DNA of 13,476 nt from Burkholderiales bacterium (GCA_024641225.1 JAHEDN010000024.1:1-13476), one strand, 5' to 3'. Shown: positions 1 to 7,416, counted from the first letter of the stretch. The notes: a model not told the origin generated them from the letters alone. Program-made: numbers and translations.

Positions 1-231
1 CGTCAGGCCCTGGTTGATGTCGCTTTCCTTGCCAAGCGTCGAGGCCGGGAACACCTCGACCGTGTAGCGGTTGCTGGTCCGCTTGGCGATCTCATCGGCC
101 GCCCATAGCGCAGCGGTGTGATACGGCTCGGACACCTCGTAGACGTGGGCGAACTTCAGCTTGGTCTGCGCCTGCGCCAGGCCGGCGCTCAATGCGAGCG
201 CGGCGAACGTTGCAATCAACTTCGACTTCAT
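1..231 (-). CDS. TRAP transporter substrate-binding protein, DctP-type (partial, 3' end outside window)
   Basis: Only the first 77 codons are in the window; the gene runs off the left edge. The start ATG (231-229) is preceded by a good Shine-Dalgarno site, AAGGAG, about 7 bases upstream. Residues 1-21 form a signal peptide (MKSK, a hydrophobic Ala/Leu stretch, then AQA before QTKLKFAHV). The mature start, with KFAHVYE, then WAADEIAKRT and FPASTLGKE, matches the N-terminal lobe of DctP/TAXI-like TRAP receptors, which bind carboxylates or sugar acids in the periplasm and deliver them to the DctQM membrane complex. It is downstream of its membrane partners, separated from the dehydratase gene by 118 bp that carry a REP-like hairpin pair. 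This differs from the common P-Q-M order. The specificity cannot be told from this fragment. Confidence 0.88.
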   Translation of the reverse strand, partial: MKSKLIATFAALALSAGLAQAQTKLKFAHVYEVSEPYHTAALWAADEIAKRTSNRYTVEVFPASTLGKESDINQGLT

Positions 232-263
232 CGTGCCTCTCCTTCGTCTTCGATGCGCTTTGG

Positions 264-336
264 CGTCGTCCCGGCGAGGGCCGGGACCCAATGTGCAGCG
301 CTCAAGAATTGGGCCCCGGTCTGCACCGGGGCGACG
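264..336. repeat. Inverted pair of REP-like palindromic units
   Basis: Two GC-rich hairpins lie head to head between the dehydratase stop and the receptor gene start. Unit 1 has a perfect stem CCCGGC (270-275), loop GAGG, GCCGGG (280-285). Unit 2 has a perfect stem GCCCCGGT (313-320), loop CTGC, ACCGGGGC (325-332). Read on the minus strand, unit 2 repeats the unit 1 layout: a GTCGTC-like head, the stem-loop, then a CCCAA tail. They are therefore inverted copies of one element, as in REP doublets (BIMEs). The head GTCGTCCCGGCGA is like a dispersed palindrome I recall from proteobacterial genomes; this was not checked by search. In the mRNA the two hairpins would lie upstream of the receptor gene and could affect stability or termination. 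Confidence 0.7.
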
Positions 337-349
337 AGCCCTCACTTCC

Positions 350-1909
350 CTACATCACCGCCCCCACCTGCCAGGGAACGAATTCCTGCTGTCCGTATCC
401 GAACGACTCGCTCTTTGACTTCTGGCCCGATGCGGTCGCCAGGATCATCTCGAAAATCCGCTCGCCTACGGTCTCGATCGTGGCCCTTCCGTCCGCGATC
501 TCGCCGCAATTGATGTCGATGTCCTCTTCCTGACGCTGCCACAGTTCGCTATTGGTCGACAGTTTGAGCGACGGCGACGGCGCGCATCCGTAGGCCGAGC
601 CCCGCCCGGTGGTGAACACGATCATGTTCGCGCCACCGGCCACCTGGCCCGTGGCGGAGACCGGATCGTATCCCGGCGTGTCCATGAAGACGAAGCCCTT
701 TGAGGTGACCGGCTGCGCATACTCGTAGACATCGACCAGGTTGGTCGTTCCGCCCTTGGCCACGGCACCGAGCGACTTCTCGAGGATCGTGGTCAGGCCT
801 CCGGCCTTGTTTCCCGGCGACGGGTTGTTGTTCATCTCGCCGCGGTTGCGCGCCGTGTAGTCCTCCCACCATTTGATCCGGGCGACCAGCTTCTCGCCGA
901 CCTCGCGCGACACGGCGCGCCGCGTCAGCAGGTGTTCGGCACCGTAGATCTCGGGCGTCTCCGACAGGATCGCCGTGCCACCCTGCGCGACGAGCCGGTC
1001 GACCGCATCGCCGAGCGCCGGGTTGGCCGTGATGCCCGAGTAGCCGTCCGACCCGCCACACTGCAACCCGAGCATCAGGTGGCTGGCCGGCACTTCGCTG
1101 CGCGTGACGCGATTCACTGCCGGCAGCATCTCGCGGACCAGCGCCACGCCGCGGGCGATGGCCTTGGCCGTGCCGCCGACGTCCTGCATGTTGTAGGTGC
1201 GCAGGCGGTCGCCCTCGTTCAGGCTCTCGGCGCCCAGCAGCGCAGTGATCTGGTTCGCCTCGCAACCGAGGCCGATCACCAGCACGGCGCCGAAGTTGGC
1301 GTGCCTGGCGTAGCCGCCGAGGGTGCGGCGCAGCACCGTCATGGCATCGCCCATGTCCATGCCGCAGCCGGTGCCGTGGGTGAGCGCGACCACGCCGTCG
1401 ACGCTCCGAAAGTCAGCCAGCGCCTGCGGAAACACGTCGCGGCGGAACTGATCGGCGATGGCGCGCACCACGGTGGCCGAACAGTTCACGCTCGACAGGA
1501 TGCCGATGTAGTTGCGCGTGGCCACCCGGCCGTCGTCTCGCACGATGCCGCGGAACGTGCGCGGCGCCGGCACGTACGCGGTCGGCTTCACGTCGGCGCA
1601 GAACGCGTAGTCGCGGGCAAACGCGCCATGCTCGGCCCCGATGCCCATGTTGTGCAGATGAACGTGCTCGCCGGCTTTGATGTCGCGACTGGCAAAACCG
1701 ATGATCTGGTTGTAGCGGCGCACCGGATCGCCCTTGCGCACCGCGCGCACTGCAAGCTTGTGGCCAGGCGGCACGAGGCCGGAAACGGCGACGTTCTCCT
1801 CGGCGATCCGGCTGCCCGAGACGAGCTGCCGGCGCGCGATCACGACGTCGTCGTTCCGGTGAAGCCGCAGCACCGGGCTGACGGCGGGTTCGGAAATGGC
1901 GGCGGACAT
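350..1909 (-). CDS. UxaA-family sugar-acid dehydratase with N-terminal SAF domain (altronate/galactarate dehydratase-like)
   Basis: 519 aa, the usual size of full-length UxaA-type altronate dehydratases. Residues about 14-88 form the SAF domain (LRLHRNDDVVIARR through GEHVHLHNM). From about residue 118 the catalytic UxaA part follows, with RDDGRVATRNYIGI, VNCSATVV (C143), THGTGCGMD (C182), GLGCEANQ (C216), the later GLQCGGSDGYSG motif and a C-terminal DINCGEI. The family dehydrates aldonates or aldarates to 2-keto-3-deoxy acids, typically using a metal centre. The start ATG (1909-1907) has GAGGAA just upstream and lies 8 bp after the DctM stop. The reading frame stays open far upstream, but there it only shadows the DctM gene. 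Next to a TRAP transporter, a KDF-dehydrogenase-like SDR and an FAH-family hydrolase, it most likely performs the dehydration step of the pathway. The substrate is not determined; altronate is only one possibility. Confidence 0.9.
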   Translation of the reverse strand: MSAAISEPAVSPVLRLHRNDDVVIARRQLVSGSRIAEENVAVSGLVPPGHKLAVRAVRKGDPVRRYNQIIGFASRDIKAGEHVHLHNMGIGAEHGAFARDYAFCADVKPTAYVPAPRTFRGIVRDDGRVATRNYIGILSSVNCSATVVRAIADQFRRDVFPQALADFRSVDGVVALTHGTGCGMDMGDAMTVLRRTLGGYARHANFGAVLVIGLGCEANQITALLGAESLNEGDRLRTYNMQDVGGTAKAIARGVALVREMLPAVNRVTRSEVPASHLMLGLQCGGSDGYSGITANPALGDAVDRLVAQGGTAILSETPEIYGAEHLLTRRAVSREVGEKLVARIKWWEDYTARNRGEMNNNPSPGNKAGGLTTILEKSLGAVAKGGTTNLVDVYEYAQPVTSKGFVFMDTPGYDPVSATGQVAGGANMIVFTTGRGSAYGCAPSPSLKLSTNSELWQRQEEDIDINCGEIADGRATIETVGERIFEMILATASGQKSKSESFGYGQQEFVPWQVGAVM

Positions 1910-1917
1910 GGCCTTCC

Positions 1918-3321
1918 TCACATGAACAGTTTCGGCAACCAGAGGCTGATCGACGGCACGTAGGTGACAAGTGCCAGGCTCACCAGAAGCGGCAGCAGCC
2001 AGGGCAGGATCGCCATCGTCGTGCGCTCGAACGACAGCTTGGACACGCGGGCCAGCACGAACAGCACGAGCCCCATCGGCGGATGCAGCAGGCCGATCAT
2101 CAGGTTGAGCACCATGATCAGCCCGAAGTGCACCGGGTCGATTCCCAGGTGCTGCACGATGGGCAGCAGCACCGGCACGAGGATCGTGATCGCCGCCGTC
2201 GGCTCGAGGAAGCAGCCGACGAAAAGCATCAGTCCATTGGCCAGCAACAGGAACACCCACGGCTCCTGGGTGAATCCGAGCACCCAGGCGGCGATCGCCT
2301 CGGTGGTGCGCGTGACGGTCAGCATCCAGCCGAAAATCGATGCCGCGGCGACGATCAGCAGGACCGTCGACGTCGTTTCGATCGTTTCCATCGACACCTT
2401 GACCAGCATCCTCCACGACAGCGTCCGGTACCAGACCAGGCCGAGGAACAGCGACCAGACACAGGCGGCGATCGCGCCCTCGGTTGCCGTGAACACTCCG
2501 GCGGTCATGCCGCCGATCAGCAGCACCGGCGTGAGGATCGGCAGCACGGCCTCGAAGCCGAACACTTTGTCGGCGACCAGCAGCACCGCTAGTGCTGTAG
2601 CGACTGCCAGGGTCGGCTGCACGCCGGCTTCGGTCGCCGCCCAGATGACGACCGGGAATGCAGCGACGATCGCCAACTCGACCAGTGCCTTGATCAGGCG
2701 CCCCCAATGAAACCTGATGTCGCCGCCCCAGCCGTTCTTGTGCGCGAAATAGGCGACCGTGCCCATCATCAGCCCGGACATCACAACGCCCGGCACCAGC
2801 CCGGCAAGGAACAGCGCGCCGACCGAAACATTGGCGAACATGCCGTAGATCACGAACGGGAGCGACGGTGGAATGATCGGCCCCAGCGTGGCGGAGGCGG
2901 CGGTGACGCCGACGGCAAACTCCGTCGAATAGCCGTGATCCTTCATCGCCTTGATCTCGATTGTGCCCAGCCCGGCGGCATCGGCGATCGCCGTGCCCGA
3001 CATGCCGGCGAAGATCACCGAGCCCACCACGTTGACGTGACCGAGTCCCCCCTTGAGCCATCCGACCAGTGCCAGCGCGAAATTGAAGATCCGATTGGTG
3101 ATGCCGGCCGAGTTCATCAGGTTGCCGGCAAGGATGAAGAACGGCACCGCCAGCAGCGGGAACGAGTCGATGCCGTTGACCATGCGGTGAATCACCACGA
3201 AGTCGGGCACGGTGCCGCTGACCATCACGTAGATCAGTGAAGCACCGGCCATCGCGATGGCCACCGGCACCCCTGATCCCATCAGGCCGAGGAACAGCAG
3301 CTTGAATCCGGTCGGCCCCAT
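1918..3321 (-). CDS. TRAP transporter large permease subunit, DctM-type
   Basis: 467 aa, very hydrophobic, with about 12 predicted membrane segments across the whole length. Recognisable DctM features include GSGVPVAIAMAG near the N-terminus, FPLLAVPFFILAGNLMN, GMSGTAIADAAGLGTIEIKAM, SATLGPIIPPSLPFVIYG and GCFLEPTAAITILVPVLLP. This is the sodium-driven transport channel of the TRAP complex in the inner membrane. The start ATG (3321-3319) overlaps the DctQ stop as TGATG, a sign of translational coupling. The frame is open further upstream but that part is antisense/out-of-frame DctQ sequence. The C-terminus ends PSISLWLPKLFM, as is common in the family. Its partners are the DctQ gene just upstream and the DctP receptor downstream. 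Confidence 0.95.
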   Translation of the reverse strand: MGPTGFKLLFLGLMGSGVPVAIAMAGASLIYVMVSGTVPDFVVIHRMVNGIDSFPLLAVPFFILAGNLMNSAGITNRIFNFALALVGWLKGGLGHVNVVGSVIFAGMSGTAIADAAGLGTIEIKAMKDHGYSTEFAVGVTAASATLGPIIPPSLPFVIYGMFANVSVGALFLAGLVPGVVMSGLMMGTVAYFAHKNGWGGDIRFHWGRLIKALVELAIVAAFPVVIWAATEAGVQPTLAVATALAVLLVADKVFGFEAVLPILTPVLLIGGMTAGVFTATEGAIAACVWSLFLGLVWYRTLSWRMLVKVSMETIETTSTVLLIVAAASIFGWMLTVTRTTEAIAAWVLGFTQEPWVFLLLANGLMLFVGCFLEPTAAITILVPVLLPIVQHLGIDPVHFGLIMVLNLMIGLLHPPMGLVLFVLARVSKLSFERTTMAILPWLLPLLVSLALVTYVPSISLWLPKLFM

Positions 3322-3920
3322 CAGTGAATCTCCAGCAGTTCGGGGCGCTCGAGCACCGAAGCGCCGCGCCGGAAATTGGCAATGGCCACCTGAACCGCGC
3401 GGAACGTCATCAGCACGAAGCCGAACAGCACCACGCTGTAGACGATGCCGATCGGCCAGTCGATGATCGACATCTGCTGGCCGCCGATAAGCTGGATGAG
3501 TTTCCAGGTGAGCCACACCGCGTAGCCGAAGAAAGCGATGCGAAACAGGTCGACCAGCGTCGACATGACGCGCATCAGCGGCCGCGGCAGGATGCGATAA
3601 AAGAAGTCGACCTGCACGTGATTGTTCTTGCGCACGCAGATGGCCGCACCGATGAACACGGTGCAGATCAGCAGGTAGCGGGCAATCTCCTCGGTCCACG
3701 ACGCCGAATCGTTCAGCGCATAGCGGGTGAAGAACTGGTGGAAGATGACCAGCGCCAAAGCCCAGAAGAAGGCGAAGGCGAGCCAGTCTTCGGAGCGGTA
3801 AATCGACAGGTCGATCGGCGCATCGGTGACGTGGAAATGCCCCTCGGCATCCATCACCGGGCCAAGCGCATCGACCTCCGACGACGCCCCGCCCTTAGTT
3901 CTCCCGCTGTCTGCTCCCAT
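3321..3920 (-). CDS. TRAP transporter small permease subunit, DctQ-type
   Basis: 199 aa from the chosen start. After a polar N-terminal tail of about 40 residues there are four hydrophobic segments: WLAFAFFWALALVIFHQFF, YLLICTVFIGAAICV, LFRIAFFGYAVWLTW and GIVYSVVLFGFVLMTF. WTEEIARYLL and KNNHVQVDFF between segments are typical of DctQ. The small subunit joins DctM in the inner membrane. The start at 3920-3918 was preferred because GGAGG lies about 4 bases upstream. The frame also has GTG-ATG at 3944-3939, directly after the regulator stop, but without a clear ribosome site; it would add 8 residues. The gene is 27 bp after the GntR regulator and overlaps the DctM start by one base, so these genes are most likely one transcript. 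Confidence 0.88.
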   Translation of the reverse strand: MGADSGRTKGGASSEVDALGPVMDAEGHFHVTDAPIDLSIYRSEDWLAFAFFWALALVIFHQFFTRYALNDSASWTEEIARYLLICTVFIGAAICVRKNNHVQVDFFYRILPRPLMRVMSTLVDLFRIAFFGYAVWLTWKLIQLIGGQQMSIIDWPIGIVYSVVLFGFVLMTFRAVQVAIANFRRGASVLERPELLEIH

Positions 3921-3947
3921 TGCCCCTCCGCCGTCCTTCATCACCGC

Positions 3948-4646
3948 CTACTTGCCGAAACTGCGCTTGAAGCGGCTGCTGGAATGCAGCAGGTGCCGCT
4001 TCATCGCCGCGCGCGCAGCGGCAGGATTGTGCGCCTCGATCGCATCGACAACCGCCTGGTGCTCGTCGATGGCGGCGCTCCACAGCGCCGGCGTGTCGAA
4101 ATGATGCTCGAGCTGCAGGAACAGCGGGCCGGTGCGCTGCGCCCACAGCGTCTGCACGACCAGCGCGAGCGCGCTGTTGCCGCTTGCCTCGGCGATGCGC
4201 AGGTGGAACAGGTGGTCGCCGTCGAGGGGCACGACGAGCTTGCGGCGGTCGCGGCTCATCGAGGCCAGCGCCGCCTTCATCTGCCTGACCTGGGCGGGCG
4301 TCGCATTGCGCGCCGCCAGCGCCGCGCATTCGGACTCGACGAGCCGTCGCGCGTCGATCAGCTCGAACGGCCCCGAGTCCGGTGGCAGCACCGGGCGGCG
4401 GGCCGCCATGCGCCGCGCATCGTCTACGTAGACGCCGGAGCCGACCCGCACCTCGACGAAGCCCTCGACCTCGAGCGCGATCAGCGCCTCGCGTACCGAT
4501 GGGCGGCTGACGCCCAGCTTCGCGGCCAGGTCACGCTCCGGCGGCAGCCGCGCGCCGGGGCGGTATTCGCCGCGACGGATCAGCGCCGCGATCTGGTCGG
4601 CAATCTGCCGGTACAGTCGGCGCGGTTCGACGGCTTTGATCGGCAT
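3948..4646 (-). CDS. GntR-family transcriptional regulator, FadR/FCD subfamily
   Basis: 232 aa, standard length for the FCD group. The winged helix-turn-helix is at residues about 10-75, with LPPERDLAAKLGVSRPSVRE (35-54) followed by the wing VRVGSGVYV. The FCD effector domain (about 95-222) keeps the usual metal-binding pattern: D144 and H148 in GDHLFHLRIAEASGN, H196 in IDEHQAVVDAI, and H218 in AAMKRHLL. Such proteins usually repress sugar-acid genes until a pathway acid binds. The gene is first in the TRAP/dehydratase transcript and is divergent from the SDR/FAH genes, with a 17-bp palindrome in the shared upstream region, so it probably controls both directions and itself. The ligand is unknown. 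The start ATG has only a weak ribosome site (AGG in CAACAGGCTGCGC). Confidence 0.92.
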   Translation of the reverse strand: MPIKAVEPRRLYRQIADQIAALIRRGEYRPGARLPPERDLAAKLGVSRPSVREALIALEVEGFVEVRVGSGVYVDDARRMAARRPVLPPDSGPFELIDARRLVESECAALAARNATPAQVRQMKAALASMSRDRRKLVVPLDGDHLFHLRIAEASGNSALALVVQTLWAQRTGPLFLQLEHHFDTPALWSAAIDEHQAVVDAIEAHNPAAARAAMKRHLLHSSSRFKRSFGK

Positions 4647-4719
4647 GCGCAGCCTGTTGAGGGATGGCGTCGCGGAAACTGAAGCGGCACCGCGCGATGG
4701 ACAAGGCCGGCGGGCGGCA

Positions 4720-4749
4720 CTTAGACTGCACCACTGGTAAAGTGGTCAG
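4720..4749 (-). promoter_or_regulatory. Weak candidate sigma-70 promoter for the regulator/TRAP transcript
   Basis: On the minus strand, CTGACC (4749-4744) and TCTAAG (4725-4720) match 4 of 6 positions each of the -35 and -10 consensus, with an 18-base spacer. The palindrome at 4730-4746 fills this spacer, so a bound repressor would block polymerase. Transcription would start about 65-70 bases before the regulator ATG. In GC-rich DNA such weak matches occur by chance, so this is only a suggestion. No convincing promoter was seen for the plus-strand genes. Confidence 0.25.
4730..4746. promoter_or_regulatory. Candidate operator for the divergent GntR/FCD regulator
   Basis: A perfect inverted repeat, ACCACT-GGTAA-AGTGGT, lies in the 190-bp region between the divergently transcribed regulator and SDR genes. 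The rich TGGT/ACCA content resembles sites described for FadR-type GntR proteins. A second, imperfect dyad, TGGTCAGGCCA (4743-4753), overlaps its right edge. Position and symmetry are seen in the sequence; binding by the neighbouring regulator is inferred. Confidence 0.5.
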
Positions 4750-4836
4750 GCCAATTTCGCGGCCAGCTTCACACGGTCGCCCGGCGGTGTCAAGGCGCGC
4801 CACGCCAGAGCAGGACGACAGCGGGGAGGGGAAATC

Positions 4837-5577
4837 ATGAGCGGCCGACTGGCGGGCAAGACCGCCCTGATCACTGCGGCGGCGCAAGGCATGGGCCGCG
4901 CCGGCGCGCTGGCCTTCGCGCGCGAGGGTGCGCGGGTCATCGCCACCGACGTCAACGAGGCGCTTCTGGGCGACCTCGCCGGCCGGCCGGGCATCACGAC
5001 GTCGCCGCTGGACATGCTCGACGACCAGGCGGTGCTGGCGTTCGTCGAAAGGACCGGCGCGGTGGACATCCTGTTCAACTGCGCCGGCTGGGTGCACCAA
5101 GGCTCGATTCTCGACTGTTCGATCGACGACTGGGACCGCAGCTTCGACCTGAATGTGCGCAGCATGTTCGTCATGACCCGTGCGCTGCTGCCGAAGATGG
5201 TCGCCGCCGGCGGCGGGGTGATCCTGAACATGGCCTCCGTGGTCGGCGCGAACAAAGCGGTGCCGAACCGGCTTGCCTATACCGCGAGCAAAGCCGCCGT
5301 GGCCGGCTTCACGCGCGCGCTGGCGGCCGATCATGTGCGGCAGAACATTCGCGTGAACTGCGTCTGCCCCGGGACGGTCGACACGCCGTCGCTGGGCGAT
5401 CGCATCAGTGCCTTTGCCGATCCAGCGCAGGCGCGCAAGGACTTTGTCGCCCGCCAGCCGATGGGCCGGCTGGCCACTGCGGAAGAAATGGCCGAGACAT
5501 TCGTTTATCTTGTGTCCGATGAATCGTCGTTCATGACCGGGCAGGCGATCTTCGTCGACGGCGGTATGAGTCTCTGA
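4837..5577 (+). CDS. SDR-family NAD-dependent dehydrogenase, 2-keto-3-deoxy-L-fuconate dehydrogenase-like
   Basis: 246 aa, a classical short-chain dehydrogenase. The cofactor loop is TAAAQGMG (residues 13-20), not the usual TGxxxGxG. D38 at the end of the second strand suggests NAD rather than NADP. NCAG (81-84) replaces NNAG. The catalytic set is N106, S134, Y148 and K152 (YTASK). TAAAQG, NCAG and CPGTVDTPSL together recall the group that includes bacterial 2-keto-3-deoxy-L-fuconate dehydrogenase and animal DHRS6/BDH2. Members oxidise a hydroxyl next to a keto-acid chain. A strong ribosome site (GGGGAGGGG, 4823-4831) supports the start. The FAH-family gene follows after 31 bp, which fits C4 oxidation of a 2-keto-3-deoxy acid followed by hydrolysis. 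The exact substrate (deoxyhexonate, hexonate or pentonate) is open. Confidence 0.88.
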   Translation: MSGRLAGKTALITAAAQGMGRAGALAFAREGARVIATDVNEALLGDLAGRPGITTSPLDMLDDQAVLAFVERTGAVDILFNCAGWVHQGSILDCSIDDWDRSFDLNVRSMFVMTRALLPKMVAAGGGVILNMASVVGANKAVPNRLAYTASKAAVAGFTRALAADHVRQNIRVNCVCPGTVDTPSLGDRISAFADPAQARKDFVARQPMGRLATAEEMAETFVYLVSDESSFMTGQAIFVDGGMSL

Positions 5578-5608
5578 TTGAATCCATCCCACTTTTTCGG
5601 GAGATGCC

Positions 5609-6460
5609 ATGAAACTGCTGCGCTATGGCCCGTCGGGCCGCGAAAAACCGGGACTGCTCGACGCAGACGGTCGCATTCGCGACCTGTCCAGCATCGTCAG
5701 CAACATTGACTCCGGTGTGCTCGCTCCGAGCCGCCTGGCGCACTTGCGGGGCTTCGACCCGGCCAAGCTGCCGAAGGTAGCGGGCACGCCGCGGCTGGGC
5801 GTGCCTTACACGGGGATCGGCAAATTCATCGCGATCGGGCTGAACTACTCCGACCACGCGGCCGAGTCCGGCATGCCCGTTCCCGCGGAACCGATCGTGT
5901 TCATGAAGGCAACCACCTGCATCACCGGGCCGAACGACGGCATCACACTGCCGAAGGGCTCGACCAAGACCGACTGGGAAGTCGAACTCGGCGTGGTGAT
6001 CGGCACCAAGGCACAGTACGTCGACAAGGCCGATGCCCTGCGTCACGTGGCCGGCTACTGCGTCGTCGACGACATCTCGGAACGCAACTTCCAGCTCGAG
6101 CGCGGCAGCCAGTGGGACAAGGGCAAGGGCTGCGACACCTTCGGCCCGATCGGGCCATACCTGGTCACCACCGACGAGATCACCGATCCGCAGAATCTCG
6201 AACTGTGGCTCAACGTCAACGGCGAGAAGCGGCAGCGCGGCAACACGAAAACGATGGTGTTCGGCGTCGCCCATCTGGTCAGCTACATCAGCCAGTTCAT
6301 GACGCTGATGCCGGGCGACATCATCACCACCGGCACACCGCCCGGCGTCGGCATGGGCATGAAGCCGCAGGAGTACCTGAAGGCCGGCGACGTGGTCACG
6401 CTCGGCATCCACGGGCTCGGCGAACAGCGCCAGCGCGTGGTGGCCTGGTCCGGGCGCTGA
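5609..6460 (+). CDS. Fumarylacetoacetate hydrolase-family protein (likely 2,4-diketo-3-deoxy sugar-acid hydrolase)
   Basis: 283 aa, typical for the short FAH family. An N-terminal cap (1-65, MKLLRYGPSGREKPGLLD) precedes the catalytic fold. IGLNYSDHAAESG (76-88) carries the conserved His83, E124 and E126 in DWEVELGVVIG and D155 in VVDDISERN form the metal site, and GDIITTGTPPGVGMG is the C-terminal signature. The family cleaves C-C bonds of diketo acids and is often annotated as ureidoglycolate lyase by similarity. A member works after 2-keto-3-deoxyfuconate dehydrogenase in the non-phosphorylative L-fucose route, releasing pyruvate and lactate. The same pairing here supports that role, with the second product depending on the sugar acid. 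GGGAG lies about 6 bases before the ATG. It is probably co-transcribed with both flanking SDR genes. Confidence 0.9.
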   Translation: MKLLRYGPSGREKPGLLDADGRIRDLSSIVSNIDSGVLAPSRLAHLRGFDPAKLPKVAGTPRLGVPYTGIGKFIAIGLNYSDHAAESGMPVPAEPIVFMKATTCITGPNDGITLPKGSTKTDWEVELGVVIGTKAQYVDKADALRHVAGYCVVDDISERNFQLERGSQWDKGKGCDTFGPIGPYLVTTDEITDPQNLELWLNVNGEKRQRGNTKTMVFGVAHLVSYISQFMTLMPGDIITTGTPPGVGMGMKPQEYLKAGDVVTLGIHGLGEQRQRVVAWSGR

Positions 6461-6609
6461 AGCGCTGCCGGCGCGACCCGCGTGAGCTTCGCCGCGGACA
6501 TGCTCGCCGGCCTCCACAGGCGGCATCGGATTGACCTTGCCGGCCGAACGTGGCTCGCTTGCAGCGCCGAAGCGCGAACGTCGCGCCGGTCTCACCCGGA
6601 ATCGACGAG

Positions 6610-7374
6610 ATGATCGAAGACCTCGCTGACAAAGTAGTACTGATCACGGGTGCCAGCAGCGGTATCGGCGCCGCTGTCGCGCGCGCATTCGGCGCCAACC
6701 GCGCCCGGGTGGTTGTTCACTACAACAAGAACGCCACCGCTGCGCAGCAGGTCGCGTCCGACATCGCCGCCAGCGGCGGCGAGGCGGTCACGGCGCAGGG
6801 CGATGCAACCGACACGCAGGCGCTGCTCGCCGTTGTCGATCGCGCGATGGAGGCTTTCGGCCGGATCGACGTGCTGGTCAACAACGCTGGCGACATGGTC
6901 CGCCGGGTGCAGATTGCCGACCTGACGGACGCGGACTTCGAGCACATGCTGCGGCTGAACGTTCTGTCGATGCTGACGATGTGCCGCGCTTGCCTGCCGC
7001 ACTTCCGCCGCCAGGGCACGGGCAACATCATCAACGTCACATCGGTCTCGGCGCGCCACGGCGGCGGACCGGGCGCCGTCTTGTACGCCGGCTCGAAGGG
7101 TTTCGTCAGCACTGCCACGCGCGGGCTGGCCAAGGAACTCGTCGGCGACGGCATCCGCGTCAACGCGGTGGCGCCGGGCGTGATCGTCACGCCGTTGCAC
7201 GACCGGCACACGACCGAGCAGCAGCTCGAGTCGTTCAAGGCGACGATCCCGATGGGTCGGCTCGGCACCGCCGACGAGTGCGCCGGCGCGTTTCTGTACC
7301 TGGCCTCCGACCGGTTGAGCGGCTACGTTACCGGACAGATCCTCGAGGTCAATGGCGGGCAGTACATGCCCTGA
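6610..7374 (+). CDS. SDR-family oxidoreductase
   Basis: 254 aa from the ATG at 6610. Classical SDR motifs: TGASSGIG (13-20), NNAG (91-94), N117, S145, Y159 and K163 (YAGSK), then VNAVAPGVIVTP and the C-terminal SGYVTGQILEVNGG. The second strand ends VVVHYNKN with no acidic residue, as in FabG or glucose-dehydrogenase-like members that can use NADP. The family fit is certain but the substrate is not; in this gene set it may oxidise the free sugar or a sugar acid. An in-frame GTG at 6550 would add 20 residues, but the family normally starts near the ATG used here. Ribosome site is weak (GACGAG). The gap of 149 bp from the FAH gene is larger than the others. A degraded copy of its 3' end lies at 8463-8555. 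Confidence 0.88.
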   Translation: MIEDLADKVVLITGASSGIGAAVARAFGANRARVVVHYNKNATAAQQVASDIAASGGEAVTAQGDATDTQALLAVVDRAMEAFGRIDVLVNNAGDMVRRVQIADLTDADFEHMLRLNVLSMLTMCRACLPHFRRQGTGNIINVTSVSARHGGGPGAVLYAGSKGFVSTATRGLAKELVGDGIRVNAVAPGVIVTPLHDRHTTEQQLESFKATIPMGRLGTADECAGAFLYLASDRLSGYVTGQILEVNGGQYMP

Positions 7375-7416
7375 CCGGGACGAAGCTTCGCTGCCAGCCG
7401 ACCCTCAACGCAACGA

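Noticed and set aside
350..3382. A single minus-strand frame of about 1,010 codons that could suggest a fusion of a membrane protein with the dehydratase.
   Set aside because: The upstream half is the out-of-frame shadow of the DctM gene. DctM is intact in its own frame, and the dehydratase has its own start and ribosome site at 1909.
3324..4682. A plus-strand frame of 452 codons opposite the DctQ and regulator genes.
   Set aside because: Its product is rich in Arg, His, Gln and Asp with no recognisable domain, and it is fully antisense to two clear genes. Such frames are expected in GC-rich DNA.
6550..6609. A 20-residue N-terminal extension of SDR2 from a GTG.
   Set aside because: The extension has no SDR character and no ribosome site; the ATG at 6610 gives the normal family N-terminus.
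6482..6613. A 43-codon plus-strand frame (GTG start) whose stop overlaps the SDR2 start as ATGA.
   Set aside because: No ribosome site, no recognisable family and an Arg-rich composition. The ATGA contact is probably chance.
7381..7390. A perfect 10-bp palindrome, CGAAGCTTCG, before the barrel-protein gene.
   Set aside because: Too short and with no loop, T-run or partner site to call it a terminator or operator.
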